From SB25 sp050180705 (GTDB taxonomy: Bacteria > Bacteroidota > Bacteroidia > Bacteroidales > Tenuifilaceae): DNA of 64,000 nucleotides. This document shows positions 25,953 to 35,401 of this stretch, in pieces (the stretch's first letter is position 1; each line of letters opens with the position of its first letter). The DNA lies in assembly GCA_050180705.1 (NCBI GenBank), contig JBFXDX010000016.1, positions 1-64,000 on the forward strand, written 5' to 3'. The notes beneath the pieces were generated by a model. That model saw only the letters and a list, made by a program, of their open reading frames with translations. It was not told the DNA's origin and did no database searches. Position numbers and translations under genes: made by a program.

Positions 25953-27281
25953 TTAGATATACAGATTGATTAACTGCTCATAAAGTTCCTGCTTTCCACT
26001 AATCATCTTTGGCTCTCCATGCTCAACAGCAAGTCTTCTTAAATCTTCGAGGGTATATTTACCCTTTTCAAACTCGGCTCCCTCTCCACTATCGAACGAA
26101 GCGTAACGCTCAGTACGCATTTTCCTGTAGGTCGATTTCTCCAGCACATCGGTGGCAACCAGTAAAGCGCGGGCAAACGAATCCATACCTGCAATATGTG
26201 CTATAAAGATATCCTCAAGATCGGTAGAATTACGGCGGGTTTTTGCATCGAAATTTATACCGCCTGTACTGAATCCACCTGCCTCGCGAATAACTAACAT
26301 GGCCTCGGTTAGTTCATATATATTGATGGGAAACTGGTCGGTATCCCATCCATTCTGATAATCGCCACGGTTAGCATCAATGCTTCCTAGCATGCCATGG
26401 TCTGCTGCAACCTGAAGATCGTGCTGAAAGGTGTGCTGCGCTAACGTTGCATGGTTCACCTCTATATTTAGCTTGAAATCCTTATCCAAACCAAATTCCT
26501 TTAGGAAACCAATAACGGTGGCCGAGTCGAAATCGTACTGATGCTTACTGGGTTCCATGGGTTTAGGTTCAATTAGGAACGTTCCTTTCCAACCCTGCTT
26601 ACGAGCATAATCGCGAGCCATTGCAAGGAATTTCGCCATGTGTTCCAGTTCTCGTTTCATATTGGTGTTTAGTAAACTCATGTAACCTTCGCGTCCACCC
26701 CAGAAAACATAGTTTTCGCCACCAAGCGCAATGGTTGCATCAATGGCATTCTTTACCTGGGTTGCAGCATAGGTCAATACACTAAAATCGGGATTGGTTG
26801 CGGCACCGTTCATATACCTAGGATGACTGAAAAGGTTAGCTGTACCCCAAAGCAGCTTTACCCCCGAGGCAGCCTGTTTCTCTTTAGCATACTCCACTAT
26901 TGTTTGTAGTCGTTTTTCGGTCTCTGCAATGGTGCTACCCTCATCAACTAAGTCAACATCGTGAAAACAGTAGTATGGCATTCCTATTTTGGTCATGAAC
27001 TCAAACGCTGCATCCATTTTGTTTTTAGCTACGGCTATAGCATCGGTACCCTCTAGCCATGGAAACTTCTTTGTGGCCGAGCCAAAAGGATCGCCACCAG
27101 TTCCGCAGAGCGTATGCCAGTAGGCCATTGCAAATCGAAGATGTTCCTTCATACTTTTGCCTGCAACCAAGCGGCTCTCGTCATACCACTTAAATGCAAG
27201 TGGATTGGTCGACTCTCGTCCTTCGTACTGAATTTTCCCTACTCCCGAGAAAAACTCTCTATCTCCTATCAATGTTTTCAT
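25953..27281 (-). CDS. xylA: Xylose isomerase
   Basis: 442 residues from the ATG at 27281 (MKTLIGDREFFSGVGKIQYEG), which matches the usual Bacteroidota XylA start; an ATG at 27317 would add 12 residues without homology. Converts D-xylose to D-xylulose using two divalent metals. Active-site landmarks: YCFHDVDL (catalytic His and Asp), FWGGREGY, LIEPKPMEPSKHQYDFD, FKLNIEVNHATLAQHTFQHDL and GSIDANRGDYQNGWDTDQFP. Length is that of class II enzymes. It lies 63 bp after xylB. Confidence 0.95.
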   Translation of the reverse strand: MKTLIGDREFFSGVGKIQYEGRESTNPLAFKWYDESRLVAGKSMKEHLRFAMAYWHTLCGTGGDPFGSATKKFPWLEGTDAIAVAKNKMDAAFEFMTKIGMPYYCFHDVDLVDEGSTIAETEKRLQTIVEYAKEKQAASGVKLLWGTANLFSHPRYMNGAATNPDFSVLTYAATQVKNAIDATIALGGENYVFWGGREGYMSLLNTNMKRELEHMAKFLAMARDYARKQGWKGTFLIEPKPMEPSKHQYDFDSATVIGFLKEFGLDKDFKLNIEVNHATLAQHTFQHDLQVAADHGMLGSIDANRGDYQNGWDTDQFPINIYELTEAMLVIREAGGFSTGGINFDAKTRRNSTDLEDIFIAHIAGMDSFARALLVATDVLEKSTYRKMRTERYASFDSGEGAEFEKGKYTLEDLRRLAVEHGEPKMISGKQELYEQLINLYI

Positions 27282-27344
27282 ATTAAACAGATTTATTAGG
27301 TTTGACATATTTAGCAATTCGTTATTTAACAGATCACTTATTGT

Positions 27345-28832
27345 TTACTCCAGTGCCTTTTCCAAAGCAATTAACCATCGGTTATAAGCCTCTATTGTTT
27401 CCTGTTTTTGGGAGATAGACGGTTCAACAATCGATATCCTTTTCAATCCCGTAAAGGCTTCGTTAGTCGATTTATAGTAACCAATTCCAATTCCGGCACC
27501 ACGGGCTGCGCCCTGCGAGCCATCGGTATCGAATAGTTCTATTGTCGATCCAGTAACATTAGCCAGTGTTTCCCGAAATATCGGGCTCAAAAACATATTG
27601 GAGTATCCGGCTCGAATAACCATAGGGTTAATGCCAATCCCTTTCATTATATCGATACCATACCTGAATGCAAACGCAACGCCCTCGTGGGCAGCCCTTA
27701 CTATATGCGCTTTGGTATGAATATTAAAGTTGATGCCCGATATTGTACTTCCAACCTCCTTGTCGTTTAGCATACGCTCGGCTCCATTCCCAAATGGAAG
27801 CACCGATAGTTCCTGCGAGCCAATGGGTACAGTCGATGCCATTTGGTTCATATCGCTATATGATACTCCATCGGAAATTATATTCTTCCTTAACCACGAG
27901 TTCTGAATTCCAGTTCCGTTAATGCAAAGAAGCACTCCTAAACGGGTATTCCTCTTTCCATGATTTACATGGGCAAAAGTGTTTACCCTCGACAGAGGAT
28001 CGTACTTTACAGCATCGCTTACTCCGTAAACCACACCCGATGTTCCAGCGGTAGCCGCAATCTCGCCTGGATTAAATACGTTAAGTGATAGTGCATTGTT
28101 GGGCTGATCGCCCGATCGGTAAGCAATTGCTGTTCCGGCACATAATCCCAGCTCGTTGGCTGCCAATACCGATAGTTTTCCCTGTTCCGAGAATGTTTTC
28201 ACCACATTTGCCAACATGCCCGATGGTATTCCGTAGTAATCGAGCAGGAATTTTGCCTGGTCTTGCCTTTTAAAATCCCAGAGCATCCCTTCCGATAATC
28301 CCGAAACCGTGGTATTTATCTCGCCACTTAAACGCATGGCGATATAATCGCCCGGAAGCATTATTTTATCTATCTTCTCGAATAGTACAGCCTCATTCTC
28401 CTTAATCCACTTAAGTTTCGAGGCTGTAAAGTTTCCCGGTGAGTTAAGTAGATGCCCTAGGCATTTTTCGGCTCCAATCTCATTGAAAGCGCTCTTTCCA
28501 TATGCAACAGCTCTGCTATCGCACCATATGATTGATGGGCGAAGCACTTTCTGACTTTTATCGACCACAACCAAACCATGCATCTGATACGATATGCCAA
28601 TTGCCTTAATTAGGTCTGGCTTTATCTCCCCTTCTAAAAGAATTTCCCGAGTGGCAAGTTTTAGGTTTTGCCACCACATTTCAGGGTCTTGTTCGGCCCA
28701 ACCAGCCCTTTTTGCTAAAATGGGCATTTCCTCCTTTGGCGAAAATGCACTTGCCACACATGCCCCCGATTCTGCATCAATAATGCTGGCCTTCACGGAA
28801 GAACTACCTATGTCGTATCCAAGTAAATACAT
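27345..28832 (-). CDS. xylB: Xylulokinase (FGGY family)
   Basis: 495 residues. Phosphorylates D-xylulose for the pentose phosphate pathway. FGGY-kinase features: N-terminal phosphate loop LLGYDIGSSSVKASIID, the catalytic region SGDQPNNALSLNVFNPGEIAATAGTSGVVYG with Asp in GDQP, and a C-terminal adenosine motif FDTDGSQGAARGAGIGIGYY. ATG at 28832, 60 bp after the regulator gene. Activity on xylulose is supported by adjacency to xylA. Confidence 0.92.
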   Translation of the reverse strand: MYLLGYDIGSSSVKASIIDAESGACVASAFSPKEEMPILAKRAGWAEQDPEMWWQNLKLATREILLEGEIKPDLIKAIGISYQMHGLVVVDKSQKVLRPSIIWCDSRAVAYGKSAFNEIGAEKCLGHLLNSPGNFTASKLKWIKENEAVLFEKIDKIMLPGDYIAMRLSGEINTTVSGLSEGMLWDFKRQDQAKFLLDYYGIPSGMLANVVKTFSEQGKLSVLAANELGLCAGTAIAYRSGDQPNNALSLNVFNPGEIAATAGTSGVVYGVSDAVKYDPLSRVNTFAHVNHGKRNTRLGVLLCINGTGIQNSWLRKNIISDGVSYSDMNQMASTVPIGSQELSVLPFGNGAERMLNDKEVGSTISGINFNIHTKAHIVRAAHEGVAFAFRYGIDIMKGIGINPMVIRAGYSNMFLSPIFRETLANVTGSTIELFDTDGSQGAARGAGIGIGYYKSTNEAFTGLKRISIVEPSISQKQETIEAYNRWLIALEKALE

Positions 28833-28892
28833 TCTGTTTAGTTTAGGTTTTGGCTATAATTATTTGTTTTACCTCTAAAATTGCTTGTTATG

Positions 28893-29627
28893 CTACAGTA
28901 AAAACTCTAGCATTCTTTTTTGCTGCTGCTCATATTCATTCCTGTCGAATGAGTACAGCAATGCTGGCTTATGGCTCACATTCTCCTCCTTCTCGTCCAA
29001 CGCTCGTATATAGCTTAGCTTAAGAAAACGCTTCCGAAAGTTCCTGTTATCTATACTGATACCAAGGATTACTTCGTACAGATTCTGAACCTGACGAATG
29101 GAGAATCGTTCTGGAAGCAGTTCGAAACCAATTGGATCGGTTCTCAACTCCTTTCTTATCACCATTAGTGCTGATGTTACTATCTGGTTATGATCAAAAG
29201 CCAACTGTGGAATTTCATTTATATTAATCCAATGAGCATTGGCTAAAACGCCGCCATTCGAATTGGCCTCGTTGAGTTTAACTAACGAGTAGTAGGCAAT
29301 AGTTACAACACGCTCTATGTCTAAACCAGTAAAATCTCTTAGCCATTGAACATCGGCTGTATTTTGCATCCTGCTTACATCGCCAAAAACATCGAAACGC
29401 TTAAGGTAAATATCCTTTAATCCCGTTAATTCAGTAAGGACTCTTCCAGCTGCGTCATCGAGGTTTTCATTTTCCGAAATAAGGGCTCCTGGAAGTTTTA
29501 GCCCAATTGCTTTTTTTGAGGCAGCTTCATCAATTGCCTCCTTCTCAACTAGCAATACCTTAAGGTATTTGTAGTCGAATCCAAACACAACACAATCGAC
29601 AGATATATGAGGGTTTAATTTAACCAT
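28893..29627 (-). CDS. Nudix-domain transcriptional regulator (NrtR/AraR-like), probable xylose regulator
   Basis: 244 residues: a Nudix-like domain (about 1-150) and a C-terminal winged helix with SIRQVQNLYEVILGISIDNRNFRKRFLKL, the NrtR-family signature. The Nudix box (GALISENENLDDAAGRVLTELTG) has RVLTEL where a hydrolase needs REVxEE, so catalysis is probably lost and the domain senses a ligand. In Bacteroides, regulators of this family control arabinose (AraR) and xylose genes. As first gene of the xyl operon it likely responds to xylose or a derivative. Its upstream region has a canonical -7 box and a perfect 25-bp palindrome well placed for autoregulation. Confidence 0.85.
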   Translation of the reverse strand: MVKLNPHISVDCVVFGFDYKYLKVLLVEKEAIDEAASKKAIGLKLPGALISENENLDDAAGRVLTELTGLKDIYLKRFDVFGDVSRMQNTADVQWLRDFTGLDIERVVTIAYYSLVKLNEANSNGGVLANAHWININEIPQLAFDHNQIVTSALMVIRKELRTDPIGFELLPERFSIRQVQNLYEVILGISIDNRNFRKRFLKLSYIRALDEKEENVSHKPALLYSFDRNEYEQQQKRMLEFLL

Positions 29628-29644
29628 AGTAAACTTTAGTTTCC

Positions 29645-29652
29645 CAAATGTA
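29645..29652 (-). promoter_or_regulatory. -7 box (TACATTTG) of the xyl operon
   Basis: Minus-strand TACATTTG, a full match to TAnnTTTG, 17 bp before the regulator ATG. Confidence 0.6.
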
Positions 29653-29654
29653 TG

Positions 29655-29687
29655 AAAAAAAACGATAGCGTACTTTGTACGCTATCG
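29655..29687 (-). promoter_or_regulatory. Perfect 25-bp palindrome: candidate xyl operator and/or terminator
   Basis: CGATAGCGTAC (29663-29673), a TTT loop and the exact complement at 29677-29687 form an 11-bp stem; on the minus strand it is followed by eight T. It covers about -15 to -45 relative to the -7 box at 29652, the place of an operator, but also has the form of a rho-independent terminator for transcription arriving from the right. Both uses are possible. Confidence 0.6.
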
Positions 29688-29704
29688 TAAAATTTATGTC
29701 TAAC

Positions 29705-29740
29705 ATAAAAAAAACAACGCCCTGTGATTCAGCGTTGTTT
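29705..29740 (-). terminator. Rho-independent terminator
   Basis: Minus strand AAACAACGC, an 11-nt loop, GCGTTGTTT then further T residues. It would end transcription coming from the GH28 gene (stop at 30258) or from a short RNA in between. Confidence 0.75.
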
Positions 29741-29880
29741 ATCTAATACTTCTGATCTATTTAGTTTAATATTAGTCAAGCGGGACTCTCTGCAGTCGGT
29801 TGACTTCGATGAAATTTATTTTCGGAGATCTACTATGCTACGTTAAAAATATTCGTTTTGGAAAGACCTTAACATTGATG
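29713..29880 (-). ncRNA. Possible structured RNA or long 3' UTR
   Basis: Non-repetitive 160-bp stretch ending in the 29713-29739 terminator, unlike the low-complexity DNA beside it. It can fold: AGTCAA (29774-29779) with TTGACT (29800-29805), enclosing GACT/AGTC around a CTCTGC loop. No known RNA family is recognised and no promoter was found, so it may only be the natural 3' end of the GH28 transcript. Confidence 0.25.
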
Positions 29881-30250
29881 ATTGTTCGTTGTCCATTATC
29901 TATAAATCTTCATCTAACGTTCAACTTCTTAATTCTGAATTCCCCCCTTTAATGTTTCGCTGCTCCTAGATTCCGAATCTCCGCATCTCTTTGTCAGTAA
30001 TGTCAGTTTGTGGCTGGTTCTTCTAAATTCTGAATCCTGTCATCCTCAGTCAGACTTTTAAATTCCTTCATCTAACTTACTACAACTCCAAACACTAGAA
30101 ACCAAACACTAAACACGTTCACCTTACCGTCAACAAACAACCATCCACGAACAACGATTAATTCTTCACTTTATAAACTATAAAACTTTACAAACTTTCA
30201 ACTTCTTCCTGTCAATCATCAATAACATGTTCTCGTTAAAGATTCACGCC
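29880..30250. repeat. Low-complexity repeat tract downstream of the GH28 gene
   Basis: Same vocabulary as the other tracts: GATTGTTCGTTGTCC, CCAAACACTAGAAACC, CACTAAACACGTTCACC, CAACAAACAACCATCCACG, in imperfect 7-bp steps. No gene seen. Confidence 0.75.
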
Positions 30251-30257
30251 TCTCATC

Positions 30258-31586
30258 TCACATCCCCACTCTCACATTCATACTCTTTACTATAACACCT
30301 TTATATATAGATTCATCGAAGGTATTCTTAGCTACACTAGCGTTAATATTCTCGAAACTGAAATTCACCAAGCTATACTGCGGATCCGCTATAATATCGG
30401 TAAACAAATCACACTTAAAGTTGATGTTCCTAAGCGTAATATTCTCCGATATAGAAACTGGCATATCAGTTCGTCCCTGTAAGTCGAAGAATTGAGTCCA
30501 TGGTTTTATGAATAGGAAGCAATTTGCACTTCCCGTAATGTTATCAACCGTAATACACTCGTAACGCTGAGGCGTATCGGGGCGCATCTTAAGCCATAAA
30601 ACCCTCTCGGCATTGCTTACCTTGCAGTTCCTGAATAGTACGTTCTTGGTATATATCGATTCGCTGCCGCATGTTACAGCCGAATGGCAGAATCCAAAGG
30701 TGCAATCCTCAATAACAATATTGTAGTTTGGTCCATTGCAGGTATCCTTATCAGCCCAGGGGCCTTTTCCTCCTTTTAGGGCTATTGCATCATCGTTTAC
30801 CGAGAGGTAGCACCCCTTAATCAGCACATTGGTGCAAACATCAATATCAATGGCATCGGTACTGGGTGCTTTTACCGGAGCTGCGGGGGAAACAATCTGA
30901 ACATCGAGCACTTTTACATTCTTACATTTGTAGTAATGGCTCGTCCAGAAGCCCGAGTTCTGAAGTTTTACATCTTGTACCTGAATATCGCTACAGTTCC
31001 ACATAAAAATCAACCGTGGACGCGAAACTTCCAGGTTTGTACAATTCGGATTCTCTTTTCTACGTTGCCAAAAGGCCTCCCAGTATTTTAATCCATTACC
31101 ATCAATGGTTCCTTTACCCGAAATTGTGAACCCATTAACGCCATAGGCATTAATTAGAGCCGCAAAGTAGCTTAAACATTGACCCTCCATTCGCGATGGC
31201 AATTTGGGATAGTCCATTATATTATCCGATCCCTTCAGTTTTGCCCCATCTGATAAGTACAAATGGGTTTTCGGCTTAAAGAACAATGCTCCGCTACAGA
31301 ATACACCCTTTGGAATAACAACCACACCACCTTCCATTGCTGCAGCATCAATGGCTGCCTGAATTGCTTTTGTATTAAGCACAGTACTATCGTTAACCGC
31401 CCCAAAATCTGTTATTACAAACTGTTTCCCTTGCTTATCTAGAGTAATTTTGGAATAATCCATAAACCACGCGGGCATTTCGGTTCCATCTGCAAACCTA
31501 TTATCAACCGGCTGCGAGAAGCAAGCGTTATGTTGTCCTAAAACAAGCGCAATTGCGTTAATTAGTAGTACTATGGTTAATCTCAT
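30258..31586 (-). CDS. Glycoside hydrolase family 28 (polygalacturonase-like), secreted
   Basis: 442 residues with a signal peptide (about 1-24, LLINAIALVLGQHNACFSQ). A parallel beta-helix follows. GH28 landmarks: the entry strand FVITDFGAVNDSTVLNTKAIQAAID, then PSTDAIDID (family NTD), VNDDAIALK (catalytic DD), CHSAVTCGSE (family GHG) and WLKMRPD (family RIK). Two sites depart from consensus: Asn to Ser in the first and Gly-His-Gly to Cys-His-Ser in the third, with the acids and His kept. It may act on rhamnogalacturonan or another pectic linkage. Its start is 4 bp after the S9 hydrolase stop, so the two form an operon. Confidence 0.85.
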   Translation of the reverse strand: MRLTIVLLINAIALVLGQHNACFSQPVDNRFADGTEMPAWFMDYSKITLDKQGKQFVITDFGAVNDSTVLNTKAIQAAIDAAAMEGGVVVIPKGVFCSGALFFKPKTHLYLSDGAKLKGSDNIMDYPKLPSRMEGQCLSYFAALINAYGVNGFTISGKGTIDGNGLKYWEAFWQRRKENPNCTNLEVSRPRLIFMWNCSDIQVQDVKLQNSGFWTSHYYKCKNVKVLDVQIVSPAAPVKAPSTDAIDIDVCTNVLIKGCYLSVNDDAIALKGGKGPWADKDTCNGPNYNIVIEDCTFGFCHSAVTCGSESIYTKNVLFRNCKVSNAERVLWLKMRPDTPQRYECITVDNITGSANCFLFIKPWTQFFDLQGRTDMPVSISENITLRNINFKCDLFTDIIADPQYSLVNFSFENINASVAKNTFDESIYKGVIVKSMNVRVGM

Positions 31587-31590
31587 GGGG

Positions 31591-34152
31591 CTAAATATCT
31601 AAGTTGACATTTCGTTCTATCCAGTCTGGGGCTGGTTTGCCTTTAAGGTAATAGTCAAACATCTCCATCATCCGGCGGGTGAAATCCTCCTTGTTCGCTT
31701 TTTTGATAAGCACGTGGGCATCGCCCTTATAGTTGATCATCCAGCAGGGTTTTCCTAATCTACGCATGGCAAGGAAAAGTTCCATGCCTTGTTCCCAGGG
31801 TACAGCGCCGTCGCCATCATTCGATATAAGCAATAGTGGTGTCGTAATTTTATCGGCATAAAGCACAGTTGAGTGTTTTATGTATGCTTCTGGAGCTTGC
31901 CAAAGGGTTTTGCCTATTCGGCTCTGCCCACTTTCATACTGAAACATCCTACTATTTCCTACACCACGACGTAAACCGCCATATGCGCTAACCATATCGC
32001 TTACGGGTGCCATCGATACAATCGCTTTAAAGTCGTGCATTCGTGTGGCAAGGTAGGCCGATTGGTATGCACCCCAGCTATGACCCTGAATTCCAACTTT
32101 CGACGAATCGAGGATGCTATAATTGTTAAGAACGTAAGCCAATCCACTGCTTACACATTGGTAGCTACTTTCTCCCGGATTTCCTACCCTAAAAACAACA
32201 TCAGGAATAAACACCGCATATCCGTTCGAAACAAAGTAAGGAATGTTTATTTCGGCCTCGGCTAGCTCCGGGCTGAGAAATAGGTTAAGATTTTCCGATT
32301 TTCGCTCGTAAATGTTTAGCACAACCGGGTATGGTTTCTTCCAAATTGTTGAATCGGGGAGGTAAAGCATACCCCGAAGCATTCCTCCTTCAGGATTTTT
32401 CCATTCTAAAAGTTTCACCGAACCATACGCAAAGCGTGAGTAGTAATCGCCAATGCTTGTAATCCTTTCAGGTTTGCCCTTGCCGCCTCTAAGCATAAAT
32501 ATATCGGGATAGCTGCTATAGCTCTCTTGGGTATAAAAGATATCCTTTCCGTCGTCCAACATTTTTACTCCATCAATCCTAAAATCGCCCCATACAAGTT
32601 GTTTTGGGTTTAATGCTTTTCCCAGTGTCGCGTTAAATAAACCCGATTGCATGGTGTTAAGTGAGAATCCTTCAAGAACGATCTTCGCTCCGGTCTTCAT
32701 GCCACGTTTCTTTTCCGACTCGGTTACCCGAAACTGCATGTTATTCTTCACACCATAGCCATTGGTAATACAAATGGTTGGCTTTACCCCCGAGGGATCG
32801 CACATATATAGGTCATGAAAGGCTTTAAGGATAATCCATTCGTCATTTTCGGTCCATCCCTCGGCGGCGTAAGGGCCAGGTGTTGATGGCTCGTCGAATT
32901 GTATGTTAAAGTATTGATCGTTGCTGTTGGGTTGTAGCTTAAATGTCTTTTGGGTAGATAGATTGAGGAAGTTCCACGACGAATCGATATCGAACCAGTA
33001 AAGGTATTTTCCTTTTGGCGATGAGTTAACGTAGAAGTTCGATGCTTTCCGGAATAGCGAGGTTTTATTCTCTTTTAAATCGACAAGGTAATAATCGGCA
33101 ACCTTTCCCGATTCCCACGAGCGTTGCATTTGATAGGCATATTCAACTATTGCAACCAGGTAACGGCTATCATCACCCAAGGGACGTGCCTTTAAAAGGG
33201 TATCGTTTTCCACTTGCAATGGGTTGCCCGCTTTAGGAAAAATCCAGAGGTACTTTCTCGAAAGGTTATGCTCGGTTCTTCGAGTTTCAGCCGAAACAAG
33301 CGAAACATCCCGCCAATCCCAAATATCGATTCCTTCGGCTTTGCCATCTTCCTTCTTATCGGTTTTTGGCTCTAGGTAAGCGCAAAGGTTTCCGTCCGAT
33401 CCCGAAAAGAATGGTTTTGGTGTTGTTGCAACGCTCCATCCCGAAGGAACTTCTTTGGATGATACCTTTTGCATATTTGCATCAATCAGCTCTATTTTAT
33501 CATCATTCAGCATAGCCACCCATAATCCATTCCCGTTTACAAAAATTTGTTTTGGAACGAAATCGTAGGTAATTTCTTTAATCTGATTATTGGCTACATT
33601 AATCCGGCTAAGCTTTGTTTTACCGTCAAGTTGAGATGCAACGAATAGCAACTTTTCATCACCCGAAATAGCATAAACCGAAATTGTATCGTCAAAGCTC
33701 CATTTTGGAGATTTGAAGGGAATTAACCTATATGTTGATTCTTTATCACCTTTCGCCTTTTTAGGATTCGTAACAATACAGCCAAATGATCCGATGGCCA
33801 CAAAACCATTCGTTTGCGGTTGAAGTGTATCGTAGCTCTTTGATTTGACATTAAAGCGTACAAGAGGTTTTGCTTTTCCGCTTCCTGTAAATAGGATAAC
33901 ATCACTGCTTGGCATACTCCACTTGCCAATATCGCCAAGCGTATCGCAATGCATGGTGGTTAGGTTCTTTAGGTAACTAATTTCATCTTTACCTTTTTTC
34001 TCGCTTATCAAAGCATAATTACCACCAGCTGTTAGGCTGTAACTTGAGATTACAGGACCTTGACCCAAATCTTCAAACTTTATAACCTCCTTTTTCTGCT
34101 GCGCAAGTGCGCTTACCGAAATTAAAAAGAAAATCCACACAAAATTCTTCAT
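31591..34152 (-). CDS. Prolyl-oligopeptidase-family (S9) serine hydrolase, secreted
   Basis: 853 residues from the ATG at 34152 (a GTG at 34155 adds one residue). Signal peptide about 1-18 (FVWIFFLISVSALAQQ). The middle is beta-propeller-like with repeated blades; the C-terminal alpha/beta hydrolase (about 600-853) has the nucleophile motif GIQGHSWGAYQSAYLATR, Asp in SNDGDGAVPWEQG and His in YKGDAHVLIKKAN. Family members cleave peptides or acyl esters in the periplasm. Pairing with a GH28 enzyme suggests that it could be a carbohydrate esterase or act in a pectin-derived pathway, but peptidase activity is the default. Confidence 0.85.
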   Translation of the reverse strand: MKNFVWIFFLISVSALAQQKKEVIKFEDLGQGPVISSYSLTAGGNYALISEKKGKDEISYLKNLTTMHCDTLGDIGKWSMPSSDVILFTGSGKAKPLVRFNVKSKSYDTLQPQTNGFVAIGSFGCIVTNPKKAKGDKESTYRLIPFKSPKWSFDDTISVYAISGDEKLLFVASQLDGKTKLSRINVANNQIKEITYDFVPKQIFVNGNGLWVAMLNDDKIELIDANMQKVSSKEVPSGWSVATTPKPFFSGSDGNLCAYLEPKTDKKEDGKAEGIDIWDWRDVSLVSAETRRTEHNLSRKYLWIFPKAGNPLQVENDTLLKARPLGDDSRYLVAIVEYAYQMQRSWESGKVADYYLVDLKENKTSLFRKASNFYVNSSPKGKYLYWFDIDSSWNFLNLSTQKTFKLQPNSNDQYFNIQFDEPSTPGPYAAEGWTENDEWIILKAFHDLYMCDPSGVKPTICITNGYGVKNNMQFRVTESEKKRGMKTGAKIVLEGFSLNTMQSGLFNATLGKALNPKQLVWGDFRIDGVKMLDDGKDIFYTQESYSSYPDIFMLRGGKGKPERITSIGDYYSRFAYGSVKLLEWKNPEGGMLRGMLYLPDSTIWKKPYPVVLNIYERKSENLNLFLSPELAEAEINIPYFVSNGYAVFIPDVVFRVGNPGESSYQCVSSGLAYVLNNYSILDSSKVGIQGHSWGAYQSAYLATRMHDFKAIVSMAPVSDMVSAYGGLRRGVGNSRMFQYESGQSRIGKTLWQAPEAYIKHSTVLYADKITTPLLLISNDGDGAVPWEQGMELFLAMRRLGKPCWMINYKGDAHVLIKKANKEDFTRRMMEMFDYYLKGKPAPDWIERNVNLDI

Positions 34153-34289
34153 CACAAATTTTTGTGGTAAAAATAGTCATAAAGGCTAAAAATGCACCAT
34201 GATTTTACTTGACAAACGACCTATTAGAAAAGGATTCCCAATAGCATTCTAGCTATTAGTGTATTATTTTGGTGATGTCGTCCAATGTC

Positions 34290-34340
34290 TACATTATTTG
34301 AGCGCTTCACGAGCAACCATCAACGATCAACGATCAACTA
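34290..34340. repeat. Short low-complexity tract after the patatin gene
   Basis: GAGCAACCATCAACGATCAA in 7-bp steps directly abuts the patatin stop codon at 34338. Confidence 0.7.
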
Positions 34341-35204
34341 TATCGTTCCAGTTTTATCCAACCACTGTTTAAGATCCTCGAACCTATTCCGGGTCAGGTT
34401 CATGGCAGAAGCATAAACCATCGCTGTTTTACGAGGCTTATTCTCTAATCGGCTTACTAGGAGCTTTTCATCTGGACGAATAACATAAACAGTTCCCTCT
34501 TTTTCCAACTGCTCCAACCTACGAACCGATTCGTTGTAGCGCTCGGCACGGCTAAGCAACATTTCATAAACTTTAGGGTACTTACGATAAAACAGCTTGG
34601 GCAATGCCTTAAGTTTCAAAGGTTCCTTAAGATATCCTCTGGGCTGCGTTAAAACCACAACAGCTCTTTTATGTCCTTGACTCAATGCATAATCAAAGGG
34701 AATAGAGTCGGATAAGCCGCCATCCAGCAATTGTTTCCCATCGAACTGAACTATGGGCGAAATAAACGGTAACGAACAACTGGCCGACAGAATAACCCTA
34801 AAGTTGGTTTTATCAGCCTCGTTTAAAAGGAAGTATTCCGACTCTCCAGTCTGGCAATTACTTGTTCCAACAAAAAACTTACTATTCGATTTTTTCAACG
34901 CGTTATAATCGAATGGAATGATATTCTGTGGTATTTCCTCTAAAATAAAACGCCACGAAAACAACGAACGTTCGCGCAGTAAATTGCCAAAACCGCAATA
35001 TCGTTTATCTCCTATAAACTCGTTAACGGCAATATTTCTTCCAATCTGTTCCGAAACATATGATGCGCCATAAGATGCTCCGGCAGATACACCATATACC
35101 GATTCAAAAAAAAGCCGTTTCTCAAGAAACACTTCTAATACACCTGCGGTAAATATCCCACGAAATCCACCACCCTCCAGTACCAACGCAGTATCTTTAA
35201 TCAT
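34338..35204 (-). CDS. Patatin-like phospholipase
   Basis: 288 residues, no signal peptide. The oxyanion motif GGGFRG (11-16), the nucleophile elbow GVSAG (Ser about 40) and the catalytic Asp in LLDGGLSDSIPFDYA are all intact. The N-terminal VLEGGGFRGIFTAGVLEVFLEK type with a C-terminal RPDEKLLVSRLEN is that of YjjU/RssA-like bacterial patatins, which hydrolyse phospholipids in the cytoplasm or at the inner membrane. Monocistronic. Confidence 0.92.
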   Translation of the reverse strand: MIKDTALVLEGGGFRGIFTAGVLEVFLEKRLFFESVYGVSAGASYGASYVSEQIGRNIAVNEFIGDKRYCGFGNLLRERSLFSWRFILEEIPQNIIPFDYNALKKSNSKFFVGTSNCQTGESEYFLLNEADKTNFRVILSASCSLPFISPIVQFDGKQLLDGGLSDSIPFDYALSQGHKRAVVVLTQPRGYLKEPLKLKALPKLFYRKYPKVYEMLLSRAERYNESVRRLEQLEKEGTVYVIRPDEKLLVSRLENKPRKTAMVYASAMNLTRNRFEDLKQWLDKTGTI

Positions 35205-35361
35205 CTCAAAATCCTTTATTAGTCAAGTCCCGAAAAGTAGTAAAAATAGTTGAAGGTTCGTTGTTGTTTGTTAATTGTAATTTCTTCTACAAAAAACAGA
35301 ATTGATGAAATAGTCGGTCAAACTATCGAAACATCTAATTTCCAATTTCTAAAAAAATATG

Positions 35362-35369
35362 TAGCTTTG
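35362..35369 (+). promoter_or_regulatory. -7 box (TAGCTTTG) of the transaldolase-like gene
   Basis: Full match to TAnnTTTG, 32 bp before the ATG at 35402. Confidence 0.6.
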
Positions 35370-35401
35370 AGGTTCGAAAAACAATCTAATTTTCAAATCG
35401 T

